Origin: Caldisericales bacterium
Lineage (GTDB): Bacteria > Caldisericota > Caldisericia > JAAYUI01
Assembly (NCBI GenBank): GCA_022707885.1
Contig: JAKIZT010000003.1
Span: 109,869 to 173,868 of the forward strand
DNA length: 64,000 nt
Direction: 5' to 3'
Each line of letters starts with the position of its first letter. Position 1 is the first letter of the stretch. Below the pieces are notes generated by a model. It had not been told where the DNA came from, searched no databases, and saw only the letters and a list, made by a program, of their open reading frames with translations. The position numbers were made by a program, and so were the translations under genes. This document shows, in pieces, positions 18,994 through 27,375 of this stretch.

Positions 18994-19045
18994 TCGCGTC
19001 ACCTCAAAGGGCAATATACAACAATCCAGATTTTATAACAACAAG
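18994..19045 (-). repeat. Duplicated promoter/SD element, copy 2
   Basis: The second copy of the element at 17641-17692 differs at two positions. It contains TTGTTA (19036-19041) and TATATT (19013-19018) for the 18984 gene. Confidence 0.9.
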
Positions 19046-19061
19046 ATCTTGTCCTTCCTCC

Positions 19062-19094
19062 AGAAATAAAAAAAGCGGGGCAAAACCCCGCTTT
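19062..19094 (-). terminator. Rho-independent terminator of the 19119 gene
   Basis: On the minus strand a nine-pair stem (aaagcgggg/ccccgcttt) with a five-base loop is followed by a run of T. Confidence 0.92.
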
Positions 19095-19118
19095 CATCAC
19101 GCTGAGTCCCTTTTGAAA

Positions 19119-19868
19119 TTATGGATACTTTACACTAAAACTGATCTGCTTTTCCTGCTCGCATGCCGCTTTTATCTTGAAGCTCCAGTCCGATTTTGAT
19201 TTGCCACCCTGTGATGGCTGTTTGATGGTCACTGTGATTTCAAACTTTTTCCCCGGCTGGACAGTGAAGCTTTTTCTGGAAAAAGTCAGCGAAGACATGT
19301 TGCTTGAGAGCTGGAAATCGATTGGGGCCTCGCTGCACTTGTTTTCCACCACAAATTTGAACGAGCAGGTTTTGTTCTGGGCAATCTTGAAGCTTGCGGG
19401 TTCCTTTTCCCAGGATGTCTTGTAGGAGCAGCATTCCTCAGGGTAGTGGACATGGAACTTGACCGAATAATACCTGCCGCAGTCAGACGTGATCTTGAAA
19501 TTCCAGTAGGCGACCTTTTGTCCGGATTGCCTCTCTGGCATCGTGATTGTGATGGTCATTTCCATAAAAGTCTCGTTTGAGTAGAAATCGGTCTTCTGGA
19601 ACTGGATGTTTTTGTCTGACGTTGTGATGACAAAGTGCATTTTGTCCGGATATTCCCAGTTGGTGATCCCAAACTTGAACGTTGCTGTTTTGCCTTCATT
19701 GACGATTGTTGTTCCCGGGTCTTTTCTCCACCAGACTTCAAACTGGCATTGTGCATCCCCTGGAAGGTTGCTTATTATCTCGCTCGTCCCGTCTGCTCTT
19801 GCTTGTGGTATCCATGAGGCGCCAACTGCCAGACTGGCAATGGCCAAAAATATTGCTATTTTCTTCAT
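19119..19868 (-). CDS. Secreted two-domain Ig-like protein, unknown function
   Basis: The start at 19868 has a strong SD (aaggaggc) and gives a signal peptide (MKKIAIFLAIASLAVGASW...ARAD); a longer frame upstream overlaps the divergent promoter region and is not used. The 249-residue product holds two similar beta-sandwich-like halves, each ending with a W(N/S)FKI strand, a Cys and a (V/I)SFxVxYP-like strand (YWNFKITSDC..., DWSFKIKAAC...). Each half carries Cys pairs (PEECCSYK, NKTCSF, NKCSE) that could form disulfides outside the cytoplasm. I do not recognise a named family. Confidence 0.75.
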   Translation of the reverse strand: MKKIAIFLAIASLAVGASWIPQARADGTSEIISNLPGDAQCQFEVWWRKDPGTTIVNEGKTATFKFGITNWEYPDKMHFVITTSDKNIQFQKTDFYSNETFMEMTITITMPERQSGQKVAYWNFKITSDCGRYYSVKFHVHYPEECCSYKTSWEKEPASFKIAQNKTCSFKFVVENKCSEAPIDFQLSSNMSSLTFSRKSFTVQPGKKFEITVTIKQPSQGGKSKSDWSFKIKAACEQEKQISFSVKYP

Positions 19869-20037
19869 CTTTTGCCTCCTTGTGTTGTTTGATTTCTTAT
19901 ACGGGGTGTTCTGTCGTTTTGTCTGTTGTGTCTGCTTGTGCTTGCTCTGGTCAGATTTGTTCCGAAAAAGTTTACTTTCCTTGTGGGCTGGGCTATCATT
20001 TTTGCAGAAAACAGTCACGAAAACAAAGGAGCAGATA

Positions 20038-21015
20038 ATGGAAAACAGCAAGAACATATCGTGGGAAATAAAAGTGCCACTCCTGACCAATACGGCGATA
20101 CTCACCGACATGCTCAAGGGTTTTGGCCTGACATATATCATCGTCGTTTTGCTCATGGGCTTCATTTTCCTGCTCCAGGGCGAAACGGAAGGGTTTCTCC
20201 AGATTGTCTGGATGTTTGCGCTGATTGTTGGCGGCCTGATGGTGCTTTCTGCCCTTATCATGCTGATTGTTTTCCGGAACTCCTACCATATAAGATACAC
20301 GCTTGATTCCGAGGGCGCCACCTTCGAAACACTGGACAGAAGGGTCAAAATGGCAAACAGGGTCGCAATTGGCGCCGGATTTCTGGGCGGCGGCCAGGCG
20401 GCCGGCGCAGGGCTCCTCGCCAGATCGCAAGAAACAATCTCTGTGCCGTGGAAGAACGTCAATCAGGTGCTCTACAATGAAAAACGTGGCAGGATAACGC
20501 TCCGCAACACATGGCGCAATGTCATGATCATCTACACTGGAAAAGGCGCCTACCAGGAGGCCGCGAATGCCGTCAGGGGGAACGTCAAAGAGGCGTCTGC
20601 AGAGAAGCCGGCGAGGAAGGGCAATGCGCTTGTAAAAATGCTTTTGACAACAGTTTTTGTTGTGGCGTGCGTTGCGGCAACATTTGCCGTGCCTTTTGAA
20701 ACAGAGCTTTTTGTGAAAATCCTTGTTCTGTGCTTTGCCCTTGCTACGGTCTGGCTGTCAAGACTGATGGCCTATCCGGTTTTGCTCGGGCTTGCCTACA
20801 TGATCTATGAAATTCTGGTGCAGGGCTTTGAGGTTTCAACGTGGACACTGGTAAGCGTCCACACCTCGACAGGCTTCGGGTTCCTCTCCGGAGACGAGTG
20901 GGCCGCGCTTGTTCTGGGTTTTCTGGGTATTGCCGGGCTGGCGGTATACTGCATCCTTTCTCTTACCGGAAGGACAAGTTCAGCGCTTGAGGGCGACCAG
21001 GCCGGGGAGAACTGA
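20038..21015 (+). CDS. Multi-pass membrane protein with PH-like domain
   Basis: The ATG at 20038 follows aaaggag. The 325-residue product has two membrane helices (about residues 28-50 and 57-80), then a soluble domain (about 85-175) ending in a VPWKNVNQVLYNEKRGRI...NVMIIYT pattern. That pattern is typical of bacterial PH-like domains of the YcxB/YdbS kind. About four further membrane segments follow (190-300). The domain order suggests an envelope protein of unknown function. It is transcribed divergently from the 19868 gene across a 169-base gap. Confidence 0.75.
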   Translation: MENSKNISWEIKVPLLTNTAILTDMLKGFGLTYIIVVLLMGFIFLLQGETEGFLQIVWMFALIVGGLMVLSALIMLIVFRNSYHIRYTLDSEGATFETLDRRVKMANRVAIGAGFLGGGQAAGAGLLARSQETISVPWKNVNQVLYNEKRGRITLRNTWRNVMIIYTGKGAYQEAANAVRGNVKEASAEKPARKGNALVKMLLTTVFVVACVAATFAVPFETELFVKILVLCFALATVWLSRLMAYPVLLGLAYMIYEILVQGFEVSTWTLVSVHTSTGFGFLSGDEWAALVLGFLGIAGLAVYCILSLTGRTSSALEGDQAGEN

Positions 21016-21091
21016 TAATTTATTGTATTCATTTGATTTAAATTAATAGAAACTTCACAAAAGATGATTTACTAAAGCTTTCCATTAACGC

Positions 21092-21120
21092 TTGTCAATA
21101 AGACAAATGAGTACTATTCT
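21092..21120 (+). promoter_or_regulatory. Promoter of the secreted PLD gene
   Basis: TTGTCA (21092-21097), a 17-base spacer and TATTCT (21115-21120). The start at 21139 has an AGGTGAG ribosome-binding site. Confidence 0.45.
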
Positions 21121-21138
21121 TATAAACAGGTGAGAATA

Positions 21139-21876
21139 ATGAAGAAAATTTTAATGTTAATCGCTTGTCTGTTGGTGTTAACTTCATTGCCTGTTTTGGG
21201 TGCTGAACAGAAAAATCAGGTGTATTTTGACGGGGAAGTAGAAAGTGTTGTCAAATCATTGATTCAAAATAGCAAAAAAACACTTGATATAGAAGTATTC
21301 TTGGCTTCAGATTGCAAACCAATAATTGAAGCTTTGATGTCAGCAGCAAAACGTGGTGTGACAGTGCATATAATTGTTGACAATCAGGAGTATAATAAAC
21401 CCAACACGAAAACTGGTTTTCCAGAAACTCTCCTTGAGAAATCTGGCATTGTTGTCAGATGGGAAAGAACAGGAAGGACGATGCATCGGAAATTCGCTGT
21501 TGCCGATGGCGAGGTGATTTTTCTTGGGTCATCAAATTGGACCATAAACAGTTTTGAAGAAAATAATGAGATAAATTTGTATGTTAGGGATAGGGAGATT
21601 GCTGGGAAGATTGAATTGAAATTTAAGCAAGATTGGGATTTTGCAACCGGAACATTTAAAACACTTGATCAAAAAACACCTCCCGAAGAACCACCAGAAT
21701 GCTATTATATTGCAGCAACCACAACTGGGAAAATTCATAAATCTTATTGCGTAGAGGTAGATGATATTAATCCAGAAAATAGGGTTAGATGCGATAAGCT
21801 AGAGGATGCCCTAAAAAAATACCCAGGAAAAGAAAAATGTAAAATTTGCTTCAAGAGCGAAAAGAAGTCAAAATGA
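21139..21876 (+). CDS. Secreted phospholipase D-like nuclease with Ada-type zinc-binding tail
   Basis: The 245-residue product has a signal peptide (MKKILMLIACLLVLTSLPVLGAEQ). A single PLD-family domain follows with the HKD motif HRKFAVAD (His116, Lys118, Asp123) and the trailing GSSNWT. One HKD per chain, as in the Nuc/BfiI type, means the active site would form in a dimer. The C-terminus (about 195-245) reads YYIAATTTGKIHKSYC...NRVRCDKLEDALKKYPGKEKCKIC, close to the Ada-like metal-binding module often fused to secreted nucleases. It probably cuts DNA or phosphodiesters outside the cytoplasm. The gene is AT-rich relative to its neighbours. Confidence 0.88.
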   Translation: MKKILMLIACLLVLTSLPVLGAEQKNQVYFDGEVESVVKSLIQNSKKTLDIEVFLASDCKPIIEALMSAAKRGVTVHIIVDNQEYNKPNTKTGFPETLLEKSGIVVRWERTGRTMHRKFAVADGEVIFLGSSNWTINSFEENNEINLYVRDREIAGKIELKFKQDWDFATGTFKTLDQKTPPEEPPECYYIAATTTGKIHKSYCVEVDDINPENRVRCDKLEDALKKYPGKEKCKICFKSEKKSK

Positions 21877-21892
21877 TATCTAAATAAATTAT

Positions 21893-21922
21893 AAAGCCCC
21901 CTCAATCTGCCGAAGGGGCTTT
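21893..21922. terminator. Bidirectional terminator between convergent genes
   Basis: An eight-pair stem (aaagcccc/ggggcttt) with a 14-base loop lies between the stops of the PLD gene and the minus-strand PQQ lipoprotein. The T tract is short on both sides. Confidence 0.65.
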
Positions 21923-21942
21923 GTCCAAAAGAGAAGAGGGTT

Positions 21943-23088
21943 TTACCTGATCGTAAAACAGAGCACCTTTCCGTCGGTGCAGGTGATGATGGTTCCATCA
22001 GAGATTGCAATGTTTGCATTGACAGGATACCCGCAATCCAGTTTTGCAAGCTCCTTGCCTGTTTTTGCGTCCATGCAATAGAGCGTTTTGTTGTCACTGC
22101 CAAAGAACACCTTGTCGCCACAGATTGCCGGCGATCCAAACACGTTGTCGCCTACAGGTGCGTTCCAGGCTTCCTTGCCATCTGCAATGTTCAGGCAATA
22201 GAAGGTGTCGAAGTCCGAGCCCGTGAAGACAAACTGGTCATAGACGGCCGGCGCGGTCACCTTGTCACCGCTCTTGAATGTCCAGAGCTTTGCACCGGTG
22301 AGTGCATCGAAGCAAGCCAGATTGGCGTCACCAACAATTGCCCATACCTTTCCGGACGAGGCAACAACCGGGTTGACTATTCCGTCATCGGTCTTGCTCT
22401 CCCAGACCAGCTCGCCAGTTTCTTGGTTGAGGCAGTACAGCTTCTGGTCCTGCGAGCCAAAATAGACCTTGCCATCCAGCAGGGCCGGTGCAGAGGCAAT
22501 TCCACTTCCAGCCTTGAAGCTCCAGTACTCATAGCCGCTGTCGGCATTCAGGCAGTGGAAGTTTCCGTCCATGTCGCCAAAGAATGCCACTCCACCACTG
22601 ACTGCTGGTGAAGACTCGATCTTTGAGGAGAACTTTGATTTCCAGACAGGGTTTTTTGATCTGGTGTTTACACAGTAGAACTTTCCGTTTTCATCGGCAA
22701 AATAAATCTTTTCGCCAGAGATGCACGGTGTGTTCCAGATTTTTGCGTCTGCCTGGAAGCTCCATTCTTCCTTGCCTGTCGGGATGTCCAGGCAATAAAG
22801 CCTGTCACTGCCAAAGTACACTTTTCCGTTTGATGCAACCGGTTGTCCCCTGAGAGGCTCTTTTGATTCAAATTCCCACGCCTTTTCGATTGCCGGCTGG
22901 GCCGAGATTCCACCCGTTGCGGTGCCGGTCCTTGACATGTTCCCCATCATCATTGGCCAGTCCTGGTGTGTTGCCATCTGCTTGCCAGCGTCTGTGCCGC
23001 CACTATTTGCCCCATCGCCGCTTCCACAGCCTGTGAGCGGGAGGGCGATAACCATGAATAATACTGTCAAAACAGCGAATTTCTTCAT
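21943..23088 (-). CDS. PQQ-propeller lipoprotein (BamB-like fold)
   Basis: The start at 23088 follows aaaggag and gives a lipoprotein signal (MKKFAVLTVLFMVIALPLTGC; Cys near residue 21). The 381-residue protein has seven or eight PQQ-like blades, nearly all with YCL/YCV/YCM at the position where the family usually has YAL. The size and lipidation match BamB-type propellers, but the BAM complex role is not shown here. It is close in sequence to the propellers at 3-998 and 1201-3333 and is transcribed divergently from the transglutaminase-like gene. Confidence 0.87.
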   Translation of the reverse strand: MKKFAVLTVLFMVIALPLTGCGSGDGANSGGTDAGKQMATHQDWPMMMGNMSRTGTATGGISAQPAIEKAWEFESKEPLRGQPVASNGKVYFGSDRLYCLDIPTGKEEWSFQADAKIWNTPCISGEKIYFADENGKFYCVNTRSKNPVWKSKFSSKIESSPAVSGGVAFFGDMDGNFHCLNADSGYEYWSFKAGSGIASAPALLDGKVYFGSQDQKLYCLNQETGELVWESKTDDGIVNPVVASSGKVWAIVGDANLACFDALTGAKLWTFKSGDKVTAPAVYDQFVFTGSDFDTFYCLNIADGKEAWNAPVGDNVFGSPAICGDKVFFGSDNKTLYCMDAKTGKELAKLDCGYPVNANIAISDGTIITCTDGKVLCFTIR

Positions 23089-23133
23089 AATGCTCCTTTC
23101 CATGGCACTTTTGACACGGAAGGGAGGGGTGTG

Positions 23134-23161
23134 TTTTTAACTATCTTGAAATTCTCTTCAA
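23134..23161 (-). promoter_or_regulatory. Promoter of the PQQ lipoprotein
   Basis: On the minus strand TTGAAG (23156-23161), a 16-base spacer and TAAAAA (23134-23139). Confidence 0.45.
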
Positions 23162-23239
23162 AACAGGATTTTTCCCTTCTGGGTGTTTTTTGCCAGAAAT
23201 ATGACTGTCGGGCAACCTGGGCCTGTTTTTCATGTCCAC

Positions 23240-23267
23240 TTGAACTTATCCGGTTTGGGGATAAATT
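23240..23267 (+). promoter_or_regulatory. Promoter with -10 seven bases before the ATG
   Basis: TTGAAC (23240-23245), a 16-base spacer and TAAATT (23262-23267). The ATG at 23275 follows after exactly seven bases (agggggg). The G run touches the ATG, too close to act as a normal SD. Confidence 0.55.
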
Positions 23268-23274
23268 AGGGGGG

Positions 23275-24027
23275 ATGAAGACGCTTGATTTGTTGAGTTT
23301 GCCATGGGAGGGCCCGGTTGGTTTTGGGGAGTATCTGGAGGAATCGGAGCTTTGCGACATGTCTTCAAAATCCGTCGTGCAGGTGACCGAATCGATACTG
23401 GGCGGTATAACAAATCCAAATGACGCTGCACGGGTGATCTACCATTTTGTCAAAGACAACCTGGTTTTCATGTTGCCCCCATCGATCTTTACCAGGGCGT
23501 CGCAGGTACTTGCGACAGGTGGCGGGGACTCGGTTTCAAAATCCATTTGCCTTGTCTCCATGATGAGGCTTGCCAGGATACCTGCCAGGTTCAAGATTTC
23601 CATTGCTGACAGTTCGTACTTGAAGGGGCTTTATGTAGGCATCGTCGAGAGATTTGTTCCGAAAACCATGATCCACCTCATGCCAGAAATCCACCTGAAG
23701 GGCAGGTGGATAACGCTTGAAGGGGTTGTCCTGGACAGGATGTATCTGGAAAAACTTTCAACGATACTCAATGATGACGGGCCCTGCTTCAGCCTTGGTG
23801 TTGCAGACAAGAGGCCGCTCCTTGTACTCTCAAAAGACATAGAAAACTGGGATGGAGAAAGTGACACTTTCTGTCAGTCCACATGTGTTCTTGAGGACCT
23901 TGGTGTTCACACCAATGCGGAAGAAATTTTTGCCGGACACACACCAAAGAAAGTCCAATCCCTTATGTTTTCGACAGTTGTTTCGCCCTCGATCACAAAG
24001 AACATATCGAGACTGAGAATGATATGA
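23275..24027 (+). CDS. Transglutaminase-like protein with Ser in place of the catalytic Cys
   Basis: The 250-residue product shows the transglutaminase-like core: GGGDSVSKS...MMRLARIPARF (about 82-106) and IHLMPEIHLKGRWITLEG (133-150). In the usual pattern a Cys sits 15 residues before the G of GIPAR; here that position is Ser86. His134 is kept, and the Asp position is Glu149. The catalytic residues are therefore S/H/E rather than C/H/D, so it is either an inactive binding fold or an unusual hydrolase. It has no signal peptide. It overlaps the next gene by four bases. The upstream frame is open, but its first 48 codons look non-coding. Confidence 0.75.
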   Translation: MKTLDLLSLPWEGPVGFGEYLEESELCDMSSKSVVQVTESILGGITNPNDAARVIYHFVKDNLVFMLPPSIFTRASQVLATGGGDSVSKSICLVSMMRLARIPARFKISIADSSYLKGLYVGIVERFVPKTMIHLMPEIHLKGRWITLEGVVLDRMYLEKLSTILNDDGPCFSLGVADKRPLLVLSKDIENWDGESDTFCQSTCVLEDLGVHTNAEEIFAGHTPKKVQSLMFSTVVSPSITKNISRLRMI

Positions 24028-24902
24028 CAAAGGGTTTCTACAGGCCACAGGGCCAGCGCTCCATTGAAGTGGTCTCAAATCTCGGCATCCTTGTGCCAAC
24101 AGTCTGGGAATTGTTTGGCGACAAGGAAAAGCTTGCCAGGGCCTGGGGTGAAGGTCTTGAAATTTCAATGATAGAAGGTTGTGAAGGGCAAATATGGGGT
24201 CTTGAACCGAGTTTTTCGGTTTCCTGGCGCATAGAGACCCAGGAATCCAGGCAGTATGAAAGCCTGAGGGCAATTTTTGAGGGCAACCCCTGGCACCACA
24301 GGCCTGACCTCTTCGAGCTGGCCGTACAGTTCGAATTTGGGGAAACATGCAAGCTCAAACTGTCAGGGTTTGACCTGACCCATACCGGAGATGCTCCCCT
24401 GCTTTCGGCCTCCTCGTGGGCCTACACAAAAATGGCCATGCTGACAAAGTTTTTTGGAAAAGAACCTGAAAAGTGTGTTTCTGGTACAAGATCAATCGAG
24501 GCATCAACAATTATAAAGACAACACCTGATACCCTCAGGTCGATGCTTTTGCGTGCCGATGAGGCCGTGAAGTGGCTTGCTGACATGGTCCAGATTGAAG
24601 CCAGGGAGAGCGGCCAGTTCCAGATTGCATGGCAGAGGCCATGGGGCAACATTCTGCTTCACGGGGTTGTTTCAGAATTTGAAAGCGACAGGATAACACT
24701 TGTTGCAAAGGACAATCCATTCTCTCCCTCCTCTCCGCTTTCCCTGAAGTTTTCTTTTTTGCAGGAAGGTGAAAACACGAAATTGTCGGTTGTCTTTGAT
24801 GGTTTTGATGTGCAGCCCTGGGCTTCATTTTCTGTCCTTCTATTTTCTGAGATTGCCCAGGTTTCGCTTGCAGGACTTGGTTTGATTGTTAACGAGAAAT
24901 AG
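24024..24902 (+). CDS. Double SRPBCC-like (START superfamily) protein
   Basis: The ATGA overlap couples it to the transglutaminase-like gene. The 292-residue protein has two similar halves of about 145 residues. Each begins with a SIEV/SIEAST strand, then a (V/T)xxxLxxxLxxxxxxxxW helix, and ends with strong amphipathic segments, as in SRPBCC/AHSA1-like helix-grip folds (FYRPQGQRSIEVVSN...VWELFGDKEKLARAWGE; GTRSIEASTIIKTTPDTLRSML). These folds bind hydrophobic ligands. No signal peptide is visible. The specific role is unknown. The assignment is from pattern only and is moderate. Confidence 0.65.
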   Translation: MTKGFYRPQGQRSIEVVSNLGILVPTVWELFGDKEKLARAWGEGLEISMIEGCEGQIWGLEPSFSVSWRIETQESRQYESLRAIFEGNPWHHRPDLFELAVQFEFGETCKLKLSGFDLTHTGDAPLLSASSWAYTKMAMLTKFFGKEPEKCVSGTRSIEASTIIKTTPDTLRSMLLRADEAVKWLADMVQIEARESGQFQIAWQRPWGNILLHGVVSEFESDRITLVAKDNPFSPSSPLSLKFSFLQEGENTKLSVVFDGFDVQPWASFSVLLFSEIAQVSLAGLGLIVNEK

Positions 24903-24906
24903 GACC

Positions 24907-26187
24907 TCAGAGCTTGCCTGCCCAAACAACTACGTATCTTTCCCCAAATTTTTTGATGAAGGCCGAAAGGCCCTCGCAGAACCTGTGTTCGATGTATCCA
25001 TTTCCAGCATCAAGCCAGGTGCCGTCTGAATCATGAAGGCCGGCATTTGCAATTTCTTCTTGTATCTCCAGCTTGCTTCCATCGGGAAGAACTGTGATTG
25101 TTTTTGACGGCTCGCTTGCAAAAGTCATTTTCAGGGCCACCGAACCGGAGTATTTTATGGCAGTTATATTTGTTGGGAAGCGCTTGAGTGGCTCAAAGAA
25201 TTTTGCCTGCCCGGAGGTGGTGTCAAAAATGGCAATCGAGTAGCCTGTTTCTGTGGCAAGGGCTGCTGCAACAAGGCCATTCCCAAGGAAGCAGACTGGG
25301 GATGCCTGGTTCTTGATGCGGTTGAAGACGCCAAGCCCGTACTCGCCTTCCCAGAGGGTTTTTGTTTTGGCGCCATCATCGAGGAGCAGTTTTTGTCTTC
25401 CCTGTTCGTCAATGTAAGTATAGATGGTGTTTCCACCCATTGATTTCCCAAGGAATCTGACTTTTCCAGTGTAATTTGCAATTTCTCTTGTTCCAGAAGA
25501 AAGGACGAATTTTCCACCTTCATCTTTTGGGATAGCGGTTTCCTGTTTGATCTCGCCTGCTAGTTGCTGTGGTTTTACTGATGGTTTTTTCCAGCTGTCC
25601 TCAATTAGGGAAAGGGAGATGGCTGGATCGGCATTCAATCTTAAATAGACAGCCCCGTACGCTTCACCGTTTTTCAATACCACAAGGCCTGATAGATGGT
25701 TGTAGTCTCCCGGGACACCGGAAATCCTGCACATCTTTTCCCAGTCACCCTGTATTGGTGTTGCCTCCAGATCAAGCTCTTTGCCGGTTTTGCCGGTTGC
25801 CGGATCATAGACGTAAAGGGTGCTGCTTGTTGATTTTGGGGAAGTTCTTATCCTGACAGCCTTGTCTACCAGAACTGGCTTTATCGAATCTGACTCGACT
25901 GGTTCTTTTGAGAGACTGATTACAAATCTGTCTCCCTGCCCTTTTTTGTACAGGATTTCTTCTTTGGCTGGCAGGTATCCTGTTACCTTTGCTTCTATTT
26001 TGTGAACACCCTCTTGAAGCTCAAGTTGTGCTGGGGAGGTGTATTCTTTGCCTTCAAAGATAATTGTTCCGCCCTTTGGGTTTGTCTCCACTGTGACTGC
26101 CCCGCCACCGCAGCCTGCAAGAAACAGTGCGGCGAGGGCTATTGCCGGGAATTTATTTAGCAAAGAACGATAGAAGTAGGCTGTCAT
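24907..26187 (-). CDS. PEGA-domain lipoprotein
   Basis: The start at 26187 lies inside the end of the upstream gene (35-base overlap) and gives a lipoprotein signal ending LFLAGC. The mature protein opens with a PEGA domain (about residues 32-85: VETNPKGGTIIFEGKEY..., GVHKIEAKVTGYLPAK), a small surface beta domain. About 340 further residues follow with propeller-like beta strands (TGKVRFLGKSMGGNTIYTYI, NGLVAAALATETGYSIAIFD). Length is 426 residues. It is the last gene of the minus-strand lipoprotein series, downstream of the paralogous family. Confidence 0.8.
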   Translation of the reverse strand: MTAYFYRSLLNKFPAIALAALFLAGCGGGAVTVETNPKGGTIIFEGKEYTSPAQLELQEGVHKIEAKVTGYLPAKEEILYKKGQGDRFVISLSKEPVESDSIKPVLVDKAVRIRTSPKSTSSTLYVYDPATGKTGKELDLEATPIQGDWEKMCRISGVPGDYNHLSGLVVLKNGEAYGAVYLRLNADPAISLSLIEDSWKKPSVKPQQLAGEIKQETAIPKDEGGKFVLSSGTREIANYTGKVRFLGKSMGGNTIYTYIDEQGRQKLLLDDGAKTKTLWEGEYGLGVFNRIKNQASPVCFLGNGLVAAALATETGYSIAIFDTTSGQAKFFEPLKRFPTNITAIKYSGSVALKMTFASEPSKTITVLPDGSKLEIQEEIANAGLHDSDGTWLDAGNGYIEHRFCEGLSAFIKKFGERYVVVWAGKL

Positions 26188-27196
26188 AATCCTGCTTGAA
26201 GTCAACACCCTGTTTGTTCTGGACATAGGTTATAGCATAGTATTTGTCATCTTTTGTGTAAACCGTCTGGATCTGCTTTATTCCACCGTCGGAATAGACA
26301 AACTGGTAACCAATACCTGAACCAAGCTGGACTGAGGCAGGAACCGTGCTCCCCTCAATTGAGGAAGTCATTATTTTGGCAATATTCTCTGCCTTTTCTG
26401 TGTTGCCAGTCTGGGTTGCAATCATGATGCTTCCCTGTGTCTTGTCTGGCGGGAAAATGGTGACGAGCATGTCCGTTGTTTTTTCTGCTGTCCAGTTTTT
26501 TGGGAGGATTATTTTGAAATAGTCATTTTCAAAAGGCTCACCAGTTGGAAGCTTGTTTGGGACCTCAACATCTGGTTTGCCTACTGGCTCATTGCCATTT
26601 GTTGGCTTTTTTTCCGGATCAGCCGGATTTTGCTGGCCAGATGAATTTTGCGGGTCTGTTGTTTTGCCACCGTTTCCTGTTGGTGTTTGTTTTTCTATTT
26701 TTGTTATTTTTGCAACAAAGCTTGCCGCCATGTTATTGGCGGTTTCGATGATCTGGTCTTCGTGGTCGCCCTGGGTGAGCTGGATGTTGTAGACAATGCC
26801 ATCAAACGGGAACAGGGCTATGACTGATTCCGGATTTTGCGTTTCAATCCACCATGCTTTGTTTTTTCCAAGTTCTGCTGGTTCGTTCTTGATTATTTTG
26901 CCTGTCAATGTCTGGGTGAGCGAGGAAACGAGCTGGTTTATGGAACTCATGTCACCAGTTTTTGATGAGGGGTCGGGAGCGTAAGTTATAGAAAATTCGA
27001 CATTTTCCGATTTTATAAGCACCACATTTTCATTTTCTGTCACCTGGTATGAGGAAGGGTAGGCGATTGAAAGATGGTTATTCTCAAAGGTCTTGTCCAG
27101 CGCAGGTGCGGATTTGCCGCATGAGGAAAGCATAATGCAGACTGATATAAAGACCAAAGCGAGTGTGTTATGTAATCTTCTTGATATGTTCATCAT
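26153..27196 (-). CDS. PsbP/DcrB-like two-domain lipoprotein, family member 1
   Basis: The 347-residue product has a lipoprotein signal (lipobox LSSC) and two copies of a domain of about 130 residues. Both open with an F-x-I-x-P-type strand and W/Y (HLSIAYPSSYQV; YFKIILPKNWTA) and end with a short helix before the tail (AASFVAKI; LLLSFFAK). A Pro/Asn/Gly/Thr-rich linker separates them. The pattern is like PsbP/Mog1/DcrB-type lipoprotein domains. At least six neighbours share it. The promoter TTGACA-16-CAAAAT is upstream and an SD (ggaga) precedes the start. Function unknown. Confidence 0.75.
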   Translation of the reverse strand: MMNISRRLHNTLALVFISVCIMLSSCGKSAPALDKTFENNHLSIAYPSSYQVTENENVVLIKSENVEFSITYAPDPSSKTGDMSSINQLVSSLTQTLTGKIIKNEPAELGKNKAWWIETQNPESVIALFPFDGIVYNIQLTQGDHEDQIIETANNMAASFVAKITKIEKQTPTGNGGKTTDPQNSSGQQNPADPEKKPTNGNEPVGKPDVEVPNKLPTGEPFENDYFKIILPKNWTAEKTTDMLVTIFPPDKTQGSIMIATQTGNTEKAENIAKIMTSSIEGSTVPASVQLGSGIGYQFVYSDGGIKQIQTVYTKDDKYYAITYVQNKQGVDFKQDYDSLLLSFFAK

Positions 27197-27213
27197 TGTT
27201 CTCCAAGGAACCT

Positions 27214-27241
27214 ATTTTGCAATCATAGCTACATATGTCAA
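27214..27241 (-). promoter_or_regulatory. Promoter of lipoprotein family member 1
   Basis: On the minus strand a consensus TTGACA (27236-27241), a 16-base spacer and CAAAAT (27214-27219), about ten bases upstream of a start that also has an SD. Confidence 0.5.
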
Positions 27242-27321
27242 CATTGTATTTTGTTCAAACAATTAAGTGATGGTTTAATCGCATCAATAATCATACATCT
27301 CATATCGTGATTTTTATCCAT

Positions 27322-27352
27322 AAAAAATGGCCCCCTAAAGAGGGGGCCATTT
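27322..27352 (-). terminator. Rho-independent terminator of lipoprotein family member 2
   Basis: A perfect 12-pair stem (aaatggccccct/agggggccattt) with an AAAG loop is followed on the minus strand by six T. Confidence 0.93.
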
Positions 27353-27375
27353 GGCTGCTCCAGATAATGTGCGGC

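Noticed and set aside
19869..20261. N-terminal extension of the 19119 gene to 380 residues
   Set aside because: The SD and signal peptide place the start at 19868; the extension covers the divergent promoter region.
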